The position numbers were made by a program, and so were the translations under genes. Below, piece by piece: positions 34,989-42,926 of a stretch of DNA of 64,000 nucleotides; the stretch's first letter is position 1, and every line of letters begins with the position of its first letter. Source of the DNA: Gammaproteobacteria bacterium (GTDB lineage: Bacteria; Pseudomonadota; Gammaproteobacteria; DSM-16500); the NCBI GenBank assembly GCA_013816845.1, contig JACDDU010000006.1, positions 1 to 64,000 on the forward strand, read 5' to 3'. Under the pieces are notes generated by a model, which was given only the letters and a program-made list of their open reading frames with translations, was not told the origin of the DNA and searched no databases.

Positions 34989-36434
34989 ATGCAAAGTTAT
35001 AGCTCACAAATACAAGAACGCGAAAATCAAAAACGTGAAACTGTCGTCGTTAATTTTCTAAAAAATAATATAGATTTTTTTATGGCCCCTTTTGCAAACT
35101 ATAGGGAATTTAATATGTGGGCAAAAAACAATAACCAGATGAGGGAATTAACACATGACATGCGTAGGGTGTTAGAACCAAATTATCTTAACGAAGAAAA
35201 AGGGGTAACGCGGCCACTAACTCAATTTATTTCTGCCTTAATGGTAGAGACTCTAGAAAGCAATTCTCTGTTAGGTGGTGATGAAACTAGTATGCGGAAT
35301 TTGTTATCTCAGCACCCCGGTATGGTCGAGATGTTTATCAATCACCTGCGGAATCCTGTAATTGATGAGTGGTATCGTACTCAAGCATCGCCAGAAGCTA
35401 TTGAGCGCAGAAATAACTTTAAGGATGAGAAATGTGGAGAAGTGATAAAAATAGCACATAAATTTGTAAGCGACCAAGATATCCAAAATAAATTCAGCAA
35501 ATTTTTGCAAAATTTAATCGATGCCAGAAACTTAAATGCTAATCTTAAATATCTCTCTGACCCAACTAACCATAATTTTACTTATATTACGCTAAAATTT
35601 AGACAAGGTAGCGATCAAGCAGTTGCGAATTTGGTTGCGTCATTAAAAAATAATTATTCTATTCCTGCCAGCTTTGATTCAGATCCAAATGATAATTCCG
35701 CTGCACCTATGCTGATAATTCAATATAAATATGCTGTCGCTTTTGCGTTAACGCAAATAGGCATTCATGCGGGTAAACAAAAAAAATATGATAAGTCTGC
35801 TGAATATTTTCAATTGGGCAGTCAATTAAGCTATGTTAGAGCCAAAACTTATTTAGCTAAGATGCATATTAATAATCGTTTAGGTGAGGCGAGTGATAAA
35901 CGAATTGGACTTCGATTATTACAACATGCTGCGAAAAGTGGGCATGCAAAAGCACAACTTACTATGGCAAAAATGCTTAAAAATGGGACCTCGCCTTTTA
36001 GAGAGCCTAATATCATTCAAGCCCGAGAATGGTATAAACAAGCAGAGAAAAATGGTATCCCTACAGCACAAATATACATACAAGAGTTGGATAAAAAACT
36101 TGTCGCTTATGATCAATTAAAAAAACGTTACGGTAATTCAATTAAAGAGGCTTGGGTCAAAGATGACAAATTAATAATAACCTGGGCTTCAGATAGTGCT
36201 ACTATTGCAAAAGAGTTAATAAAATTTCAATTTCCAGGCACGAGGGTTAAGTCAGGTACTATTACCCTACAAATATCACCGAGCCTAATTTCAATGTTAG
36301 AAGAACGGCAAGAAGTGAAACATCATAGTCGAAGTTCTGCAACTTTCAGCGATAAACTCGGAAAAATTGGTCAAGAATTACTTTCATCTGATGAAAAAAA
36401 GGATACTCCGCTTAAACCAACCCAAAAACCTTAA
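34989..36434 (+). CDS. Sel1-like repeat protein, putative effector
   Basis: 481 residues. Residues 1-200 are helical and unassigned. Residues about 245-370 contain Sel1/TPR-like helical hairpins: YDKSAEYFQLGSQLSYVRAK then TYLAKMHINNRLG, IGLRLLQHAAKSGHAKAQLT followed by MAKMLKNGTSPF, and AREWYKQAEKNGIPTAQIYI. The A-hAA-G-A-A pattern with repeats of about 36 residues is typical of Sel1-like proteins, which act as protein-binding scaffolds and include several Legionella virulence proteins. A short beta-strand region follows (IKEAWVKDDKLIITWASDSA) and the tail is charged (LLSSDEKKDTPLKPTQKP). No export signal. Divergent from the dioxygenase gene. Confidence 0.7.
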   Translation: MQSYSSQIQERENQKRETVVVNFLKNNIDFFMAPFANYREFNMWAKNNNQMRELTHDMRRVLEPNYLNEEKGVTRPLTQFISALMVETLESNSLLGGDETSMRNLLSQHPGMVEMFINHLRNPVIDEWYRTQASPEAIERRNNFKDEKCGEVIKIAHKFVSDQDIQNKFSKFLQNLIDARNLNANLKYLSDPTNHNFTYITLKFRQGSDQAVANLVASLKNNYSIPASFDSDPNDNSAAPMLIIQYKYAVAFALTQIGIHAGKQKKYDKSAEYFQLGSQLSYVRAKTYLAKMHINNRLGEASDKRIGLRLLQHAAKSGHAKAQLTMAKMLKNGTSPFREPNIIQAREWYKQAEKNGIPTAQIYIQELDKKLVAYDQLKKRYGNSIKEAWVKDDKLIITWASDSATIAKELIKFQFPGTRVKSGTITLQISPSLISMLEERQEVKHHSRSSATFSDKLGKIGQELLSSDEKKDTPLKPTQKP

Positions 36435-36564
36435 TCCATTATTGCTATAGACATAGTTTATTTTTAATTTATCGTACTGAATACTCAGATAAATAAGCAA
36501 GATAAGTTATCTTACGATGACTCGCGTTCTAAGTTCAGCCCTTAAACTTAAGTGATAGAATAAC

Positions 36565-36602
36565 AGGCTCGATCACTGTACAAGGGGAGCCTCTATTTTT
36601 TC
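36565..36602 (+). terminator. Terminator-like hairpin with T run
   Basis: AGGCTC, 16-base loop, GAGCCT, followed shortly by ATTTTTTC. It is about 130 bp after the Sel1 gene and is the only nearby terminator candidate. The long loop and short stem lower confidence. Confidence 0.45.
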
Positions 36603-36649
36603 ATTTTTTAGGATTCATCGAGATTTTTGTAATCAAAAAGTCCAAGTTT

Positions 36650-37160
36650 TTAAATTTTACTAAAAACTGGCGGTCCTAATTTCTCACTTAACCATTTTTC
36701 ACAATCATTCTTAGTTTCCCTATACCTTAACCAATTAGATATATTAGGAAGTATATTTGCTGTCGCAAGTGATAATGGTGCTAGAAACACAGCCATCATA
36801 AATTGATCTTGCAGTGCTTTTACTTCTAGCGATCTCACTTTGTAATCTAAATTTTTTTCATATAAATAAGTTAATATAAAAAACAAACTCGCGCTTCCCC
36901 AAAGGGTAAGCTCAAATAGTGTAACGCTTTTGCCTCTTTGATTTTATAAATTTAGGTATCTACATCTCCAATTTTAATTTGCTGTATATTATCCACAGTT
37001 TGATTGCTTATTGTCGCAGCTTTTACTTCACAAAGCATTGAACGTAGGATTAACGATTTCGTCGGTTCAACTTTATTAATACCGCAGATATTATTATCTA
37101 AATTTTTTAAAAAGTTCGTGTAGTGTTCATGAGCTGACCTCCTTTCTATTTCATACTGAT
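36650..37160 (-). pseudogene. Degraded gene encoding a membrane-associated protein
   Basis: The 3' part (36650 to about 36950) is open and encodes SLFFILTYLYEKNLDYKVRS, a second hydrophobic segment (QFMMAVFLAPLSLATANILP) and a polar end (NDCEKWLSEKLGPPVFSKI), but no good start is present. Upstream, in a different frame, lies ERRSAHEHYTNFLKNLDNNI, then KVEPTKSLILRSMLCEVKAA and QTVDNIQQIKIGDVD, ending in a stop near 36960. Together they suggest a gene of about 170 codons with at least one frameshift. A strong GGAGGT near 37140 may be its original ribosome binding site. No family recognised. Confidence 0.45.
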
Positions 37161-37488
37161 CTCATTTGGATTTATAAAAGTCATTCAAATGATATTGCTT
37201 TATGTGAAATTAATTATTATTTTCGCTACCTACCCATATCGGATTGCAAAACATACGCAAGCGTTATGGTTTAGATTATTGGTTATCTGACAAAAAACAT
37301 ATGAGAATTTAAAGTAAGATTCGGGATGATTAAATAAATCTATGGACGCCCGGGGGATGCCCGCAAAAATTTTAAGTCCAGCGCGTACTTTGAATTGTAT
37401 TAAGGTTAATTCTGAATTAAATTAGGGCATAAAAATAATAACGATATGTGTAATATTTCACCCAAATAACTAAAAAAGAGGTTCATAT
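37161..37488. other. Intergenic region upstream of the J-domain gene
   Basis: About 330 bp. It should carry the promoter of the J-domain gene, whose ATG is preceded by AGAGG. A GC-rich patch (GACGCCCGGGGGATGCCCGC) near 37344-37364 stands out from the AT-rich surroundings. No gene. Confidence 0.4.
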
Positions 37489-38304
37489 ATGCGCAGTCAA
37501 TATGCCGATCAGGATTATTACCAAACTTTTGCCGTAGGTCGAAATGCGAGTATTTCTGAGATCAAATCATCTTATAAAAAACTGGCGTTTTTGCATCATC
37601 CGGATAAAAACCCGGATAATCGCGAACAGGCTACAGAAGATTTCCAATTCATTAGCAATGCATATGAAACGCTTTCTCATCCCGAACAAAGACAGCTGTA
37701 TGATCTTACCTTGCCAAAATATCCCACGTACGCAACAAAACCATCCCCCTCAACAAATTATTCAATGCCTTATGTCAATGAGATGCCCCCTCATATTGAA
37801 CCATTTGCAAAGTATGTTGGCCTAGATCCAGTGTATGTCAATAAGTGCTTTCAAGATGAATCGAACGACAAATCTCTTTTTGAGGGCCTTTATACCCGTA
37901 TTTTTAGTATGCGCGAATACCTACACAACTATACGGTTGGTAAAAAGCCAGCTTTTAATTTAACGGAAGTTTTAGCGCTTGAGCATCAAGAATGGTTAAA
38001 TTTAACTTCTTTTTATGATTTAGTTAAAAAAGAACAAATGTCCATTTCCCAAGCAAAACAAGTTCCTGAAGGGCAACGCCGAGGGGCAGTAAATATATGG
38101 AATTTAAACTTTGAGAATCCTAATCGAAATAAAATGATTTTAGAATATTTAGGCTTTGCTCCAAAACGATCACAAGAACAATCACATCCTAACCCAGGAT
38201 ATTCGTATTTTTTTGCTACTTTCTTTGGCGCTACCAAGTCTTCGCCAATGAATGAATCCAATCACACACAAAACAATAAATACACATCACGACCCAGAAT
38301 TTAA
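37489..38304 (+). CDS. J-domain (DnaJ-like) protein, putative effector
   Basis: 271 residues. Residues 8-72 are a J domain: QDYYQTFAVGRNASISEIKS then SYKKLAFLHHPDKNPDN, with the essential His-Pro-Asp at 37-39, and FISNAYETLSHPEQRQLYD. J domains stimulate Hsp70 ATPase. The rest has no Gly/Phe region, zinc finger or DnaJ C-terminal domain, so it is not DnaJ or CbpA. It has a Pro/Ser linker (78-100), a helical region (FEGLYTRIFSMREYLHNYTV, EVLALEHQEWLNLTSFYDLV) and an Asn/Ser/Thr tail. This architecture suggests recruitment of an Hsp70, of the bacterium or the host, to a specific client. RBS AGAGG is seven bases upstream. Confidence 0.75.
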   Translation: MRSQYADQDYYQTFAVGRNASISEIKSSYKKLAFLHHPDKNPDNREQATEDFQFISNAYETLSHPEQRQLYDLTLPKYPTYATKPSPSTNYSMPYVNEMPPHIEPFAKYVGLDPVYVNKCFQDESNDKSLFEGLYTRIFSMREYLHNYTVGKKPAFNLTEVLALEHQEWLNLTSFYDLVKKEQMSISQAKQVPEGQRRGAVNIWNLNFENPNRNKMILEYLGFAPKRSQEQSHPNPGYSYFFATFFGATKSSPMNESNHTQNNKYTSRPRI

Positions 38305-38646
38305 TTAAGTTCAAAAATTTCTTCCCGATAAACCATAACCGGGCGTTATTTTAGTAATTAACTTTGTGAGTAAACTTACGCACAATGCTTTGGTTTCAAA
38401 ATAATTTTGGTGTGGTTTCGGCGAATATTTTTAGCATGTATTTTAGTTTAATTAATGTAAATAGAAGTGACATAATCAATGGCATTTTCATAAAGCAATT
38501 TTATCTTAAAGTGTATGATTGCCGGATATTGATCCACGATAGAAGAATCACGATATGCAATGCTCAGATAGACGTTCCTCGCGCGCGAAGCCGACGCTTT
38601 TTATGAAAAAAAAAATGATAACCCATTTAAAATATTTTCTAAAAAT
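38305..38646. other. Intergenic region between convergent genes
   Basis: About 340 bp. A CCCGATAAACCATAACCGGG inverted sequence near 38325-38344 could terminate the J-domain gene. No coding sequence is convincing. Confidence 0.4.
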
Positions 38647-39570
38647 TTATTTTAAAGTCATTGATTTTGCAATAGGATCGTTTTCCATTTCTTTAATTTT
38701 AAGTAAACTTTGATGGGTTGGTTTAATTTGATTGCTCGATTTCTGAAAAAACAAGTTATTTACTTTATTTCTTTTAATGTCTTGCTTAACTTGACGTGAA
38801 AAATGAAATTGAGTGCTTGAAGTTTTAAATGCATGAAGAATGCGATTTTGTTGATGGAATTCAGTCGGAGTCATTTCTTTTTGTAAATATTCTGGATGGA
38901 ATTGAATTCCAAAACAATTTAAATTTCCTGGGTATTTTTCTTCAACCGCTTCTATGACATCATCTGTTGCTAAAGCACTACTAATTAAACAATTTGCTAA
39001 ATTGCTATTAACTGCATGATGCCAACTATTTACTTTCATGGGAAAGTCACGACTATCCTCGTTATTTTTTCCCTGAAGAATATCATGTAAATGGGTACCT
39101 TTTTTTATCATTACTTCATGTGCAAGCTGACCTTTGCGGGGATCGATATCATGATTAACATTTCCGTTAACAGGGAGATATTGTTCTAACTTTCTTCCAA
39201 GTACGATGTTGATAACATTCGATCCTGCGCAAATTCCAAGGATCGGCATTCCCAATTTTTCAGCTGCGATAAAGATTGCTTTTTGGTAATTAAATAGCCG
39301 GTCATCAGGTGCAATTTTTAAATCATGCGAAATAATTTTTTCATTATAAAATTTTGGATCAATATCATATGGATTTCCAGGAAGTAACAGCCCATCCATT
39401 ATGGTCATATTTTCCTTTATTAGTGAAGCCAGATGTTCATCATCATAATAACGACAATCTAGCAATAAGGTATTAAATTGACACTCTTGTAGTCTTCCAA
39501 TGCTTTGAAAGAAAGCAGCATTGGTATAGGCAGGATGAAAGGGTATCCCAATAGTTGGTCTATAAGGCAC
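38647..39570 (-). CDS. Class I glutamine amidotransferase-like hydrolase (PuuD/peptidase C26 type)
   Basis: 307 residues. The family's catalytic triad is visible: Cys114 in GICAGSNVINI and His225-Pro-Glu227 in GIQFHPEYLQ. DGLLLPGNPYDIDP marks the oxyanion region, and NVNHDIDP and HEVMIKKGTHLHDIL are typical of gamma-glutamyl-gamma-aminobutyrate hydrolases (PuuD), which cleave gamma-glutamyl amides in putrescine breakdown. The last 55 residues (after ILHAFKT) are a basic helical extension, unusual for PuuD. There are no neighbouring puu genes, so the substrate may differ. Probably cytoplasmic. Confidence 0.8.
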   Translation of the reverse strand: MPYRPTIGIPFHPAYTNAAFFQSIGRLQECQFNTLLLDCRYYDDEHLASLIKENMTIMDGLLLPGNPYDIDPKFYNEKIISHDLKIAPDDRLFNYQKAIFIAAEKLGMPILGICAGSNVINIVLGRKLEQYLPVNGNVNHDIDPRKGQLAHEVMIKKGTHLHDILQGKNNEDSRDFPMKVNSWHHAVNSNLANCLISSALATDDVIEAVEEKYPGNLNCFGIQFHPEYLQKEMTPTEFHQQNRILHAFKTSSTQFHFSRQVKQDIKRNKVNNLFFQKSSNQIKPTHQSLLKIKEMENDPIAKSMTLK

Positions 39571-40547
39571 TTAACAGTCCTTATGTTTTTTATAAGTGAA
39601 TAAAGTTAACAACGAACCCACCTTTCTAATTATTATAAATTAGACAGCAATTTTTGCTGTCTAAGATTCTTAACTAAATGGTATTTAAACAATTTTGATC
39701 TATAGGATATCTAAACATTTATTGTTACGATCTATTTTTATTTAACTTGAAGGTATTGTACTCATCTCAATATAAAAATCAAAACTTTAAAGTTTTTGTC
39801 TTCCATATTTATCAACGACAACGCTTTCAATCATTCATGCAACTTAAGATCTGAATTTATGCACGAGATGACTTATGATTGTCGAAATGTAGACGTTATC
39901 TTATGAAGTACTGATCCCGCCGAAAGACATTCTGGCTTTTTAACTGGATGAGGAGAAGGGAATTAATTGGCGTTCCTTAAATACTTTGTTATGTTGGGCC
40001 AAAAACATTTACCCTGCAGGACTATAATCGGTTCTTCTTTTGAAAATTGGCTTTTAACTCGAAGAAAAGGAGGGGTTATCGACAGTTTAAAATCGCTTAG
40101 TTAACAAAGCCAAAGATTACAAGATAATAACAAACCGACCCAAGATTCCAAAAAATAATCTTATATCCAAAAGTAAATTTTTATTTAAGTTTATATTTTG
40201 ATACTGGCGCTGAGAAAATAATTTAAGAAGTTTTTTAAAAGATAAAATAAGATTCAATTTCTATGCTTAATCAGATGTCTTAGGTTTTAACATTAAAAGG
40301 AGATATCAAAACGCAAATATTCGTTTAGTTTTGACAAATATTTGAACAGTTAGTCACCAATATATTGTAATTAGTTACTTTTTTGTCTATTAAATCTTAA
40401 TAATATGTAAAATAATACCTGAATGTGATCGGGATGAATTCGGGAGCTAATATTCTTATAAGTTTAATTCAGCCAGACATATTTATTTGATATTTAACTC
40501 ACATATATTTTTTTCCATAATTATTTTTTGGGCGAGGACTTAATCGA
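39571..40547. other. Long non-coding stretch
   Basis: Nearly 980 bp with stops in all frames. Short minus-strand segments near 39900-40080 (for example QSQFSKEEP-like fragments) may be remnants of a decayed gene, but no family or boundaries can be given. A small inverted repeat (GACAGCAATTTTTGCTGTC) at 39641-39659 sits just upstream of the PuuD-like gene and could be an operator or terminator. Confidence 0.4.
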
Positions 40548-41072
40548 ATGCATGCTAGAAATTATACGCTTGATCAGCTACACGCTGAAGTCAATGAACT
40601 TGCTCAATTGCTTTTAAAAAAAAGAATCAGCAGTAAGTCGGCACGGCAATCGAATTTTGATGAGGTCTATGGTAAAAATCTTAAGAAGCCCGCTTTTAAC
40701 TTTTATTCTGATACAAATCCACTAGAAACTATCAAGGAAATCGATAAGTGTTTTGCGCGATCCAAAGGTCATCGTAAAATTACCGAAGCAATCATGAACA
40801 TCGCTTATAATACTTATTTCTACATCGATGAAAATCGCGCTCAGACCCTGTTAACGATGGCTATTCACAGTCCAATAGCTCGAGAAAAGTACGACCATAT
40901 ACCGCATGGCCATAAACATCATGGTTTTTATCATCAAGATATGCTGCGTATTGCGACGTGTAAAGAAAAATTTAAAGCATTAAAAATTAATTTTGATTCA
41001 TTTAAAAAGCATGAACTAGCGGCAGAAGAAGATGAACCATCCAATCTCTGTTGGTACCTCGTCAGGCCTTGA
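40548..41072 (+). CDS. Hypothetical protein
   Basis: 174 residues, soluble, no signal peptide. GAGGA lies nine bases before the ATG. The N-terminal 35 residues are a helix (YTLDQLHAEVNELAQLLLKK); the middle is ETIKEIDKCFARSKGHRKIT with a Tyr-rich helix; toward the end a His-rich loop HIPHGHKHHGFYHQD could bind a metal. The C-terminus carries an acidic patch (LAAEEDEPSN), reminiscent of effector tails. No family recognised. It ends shortly upstream of a toxin-antitoxin pair, with an ATAATCTG/CAGATTAT hairpin between them. Confidence 0.55.
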   Translation: MHARNYTLDQLHAEVNELAQLLLKKRISSKSARQSNFDEVYGKNLKKPAFNFYSDTNPLETIKEIDKCFARSKGHRKITEAIMNIAYNTYFYIDENRAQTLLTMAIHSPIAREKYDHIPHGHKHHGFYHQDMLRIATCKEKFKALKINFDSFKKHELAAEEDEPSNLCWYLVRP

Positions 41073-41197
41073 TCGACATTAAGCCGGGACTGAGGATAAT
41101 CTGCCGATAACCAGATTATTGTGTAGTCGCTTGCAGCCATGTCTTGCTTTTTATCGGTTAATTGACTAGACTAAGCTTAGTCCATTGGAGATTAAGT

Positions 41198-41437
41198 ATG
41201 ACTACCGTTAATATACATCAAGCTAAAACTAACTTCTCTAAACTCGTGGATGCCGTCATGCAGGGGGAAGAGATTATTATTGCAAAAGCTGGGAAACCAG
41301 CTGCAAAACTGGTTCCCATTAATATTATTAAGCCAGCACGCAAGCCAGGAGCGCTAAAAAACAAAATCAAAATTGCCGCAGATTTTGATTCGCCCCTATC
41401 AGATGAATTTTTAAATTCCTTCGAGGGTAAGCAATGA
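41198..41437 (+). CDS. Phd/YefM-type antitoxin
   Basis: 79 residues from the ATG at 41198 (GGAG seven bases upstream); a longer frame opening at 41162 lacks a ribosome binding site. MTTVNIHQAKTNFSKLVDAV then MQGEEIIIAKAGKPAAKLVP is the classic Phd/YefM DNA-binding fold. The C-terminal part (SDEFLNSFEGKQ) is the flexible segment that would occupy the toxin active site. The stop overlaps the start of the PIN toxin gene by 4 nt, so the two are co-translated and the complex is expected to repress its own promoter. Confidence 0.85.
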   Translation: MTTVNIHQAKTNFSKLVDAVMQGEEIIIAKAGKPAAKLVPINIIKPARKPGALKNKIKIAADFDSPLSDEFLNSFEGKQ

Positions 41438-41811
41438 ATTTGTTGCTGGATACTCATATTTTCATTTGGTGGCTTAAAGATGATAAACGCTTATCTAAAA
41501 AAGCACGCTCTCTTATTAAAGCAGCCCAAAGCATATACATAAGTAGCGCATCGATTTGGGAAGCTGGCATAAAAATCAAAATTGGTAAGCTTGATGCTGA
41601 CATTGACGAAGTAGCGGCTGCTATTGAAAAGGAAGGCTTTCTTGAACTACCCATCACAGCAATGCATGCTGCATTCGTGAATCAACTACCCCACTATCAC
41701 CGCGATCCGTTTGATAGAATGCTCATCGCGCAAGCAATATCTGAACCACTTCGTCTCTTAACAGTAGATGAGCAATTAGAGCCATATTCAGAACTAGTTG
41801 AATTAGTATAA
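41434..41811 (+). CDS. VapC-like PIN-domain toxin
   Basis: 125 residues, the usual size. PIN-domain acidic residues are in place: Asp6 (LLDTHIFIWW), Glu43 (SASIWEAGIK), Asp91 and Asp94 (HRDPFDRMLIAQA) and Asp112 (LLTVDEQL). PIN toxins are Mg-dependent RNases that cut tRNA or rRNA. The 4-nt overlap with the Phd-type antitoxin gene makes this a type II toxin-antitoxin pair, and it is the only toxin-antitoxin locus in the window that appears fully intact. Confidence 0.85.
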   Translation: MNLLLDTHIFIWWLKDDKRLSKKARSLIKAAQSIYISSASIWEAGIKIKIGKLDADIDEVAAAIEKEGFLELPITAMHAAFVNQLPHYHRDPFDRMLIAQAISEPLRLLTVDEQLEPYSELVELV

Positions 41812-42287
41812 TAAAAAATTACACTCAACAATTTAATGTATGATTTGGACTTTACCAAACCTTATGTAAGCTTTTTGATTCTTCTAAACCTTTGGATAAT
41901 ATATTAATAATATTTTTAATTTTCCAAAATTAAATCCTCGCGCCCTTTTTACGCTAATGAATTATGCCTAGATCTGCATAGATGTTATTTGAATTTTGTA
42001 ATGCCTAACTTCGAGTGATCACTTTTTCTTTTATAATTCTTTCAATATGTTATAGGCGTTTATTTAAAGCATAGCTGTATGTGAATGGGCAACCTAAAAT
42101 AATTTCAAAGAGTTATCCTGAGTCGTAACTTTTTCAGCCAAACCTACCTCATGATTTTATTAATTTTTTGGGTACTTCATTTGAACAAATTGCAGAGGAA
42201 TGGAGACTTTCTTTTAAATCAATTAGAGAAAATCTTGAGTTGCTGTTAAAATACTGCTCTTACTCAGCCTTGGGCTAAATAGTACTC
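41812..42287. other. Intergenic with a gene remnant at 42130-42278
   Basis: About 475 bp. At 42130-42278 the plus strand is open and protein-like (QPNLPHDFINFLGTSFEQIA then EEWRLSFKSIRENLELLLKY, ending SALG), with no start codon; it may be the end of a lost gene. The family is unknown. It ends 10 bp before the next CDS. The rest is featureless. Confidence 0.4.
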
Positions 42288-42800
42288 ATGCATAATAAAA
42301 AACAAGCTTTAGAAGATATCGAACTAGGGTTCATTACCTTGGGATTAGGCGCGATTTGTGGTGGGTTAGGTTTTTTAACATTACCTCTTTTTCCTGCAGC
42401 AGGTTCAATGCTTCTCATTTTTGGCGGGGTTGCAGGGATTTCCTCCTTGGGTTTAATGGGAATGGGATTGTATCAATTAGGTGCGCTGGGTATAGAGAAA
42501 ATTGTACGCAAAAAAAAGGACAGTGGTGTGCTTTCGGATAATGAAGAGTCCGCAACTCAGCACATTAGCTCCAATGCAAACCTTTTAGTTCTATCCAATC
42601 CACCGAGTAACAAGCCTAATAAAAAACCCACTAGCGTGGGCAATCAATCGGCTTCTTGTGGCTGGGTTAAACATATTTCTCATGCCTGGCAGAAGGTACA
42701 CTTTTCTCATTTTTGGAAGGATAATGGAATTAGTAATCCTGCTGCACTAGATCAAGCTCAAAGTAATCAGAAAAGTAATTTGGGTAGAAAGACTCCATAG
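42288..42800 (+). CDS. Small Gly-rich membrane protein, possible effector
   Basis: 170 residues. Residues 14-70 form a Gly-rich double membrane segment (FITLGLGAICGGLGFLTLPL and MLLIFGGVAGISSLGLMGMG) with GxxxG spacing, followed by a basic stop (RKKKD) and a 95-residue polar Asn/Ser tail. No signal peptide cleavage site. The design, a hydrophobic hairpin and a soluble tail, is shared with the protein at 9574-10389, though the two do not look homologous. Function unknown. Confidence 0.55.
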   Translation: MHNKKQALEDIELGFITLGLGAICGGLGFLTLPLFPAAGSMLLIFGGVAGISSLGLMGMGLYQLGALGIEKIVRKKKDSGVLSDNEESATQHISSNANLLVLSNPPSNKPNKKPTSVGNQSASCGWVKHISHAWQKVHFSHFWKDNGISNPAALDQAQSNQKSNLGRKTP

Positions 42801-42926
42801 AGCCGTTTTGACGATTCTGGTGAAAAATTATGCCGGAGTGTAATCGACTAGCTGGGTGCTATTTTATTATTTAACCCCTAAGAAACATTTCATCCCTGAT
42901 GTGATGATTACAAATCTTTTTAAAAC

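Noticed and set aside
38385-38606. 73-codon plus-strand frame downstream of the J-domain gene
   Set aside because: No ribosome binding site, hydrophobic/aromatic composition typical of AT-rich non-coding DNA.
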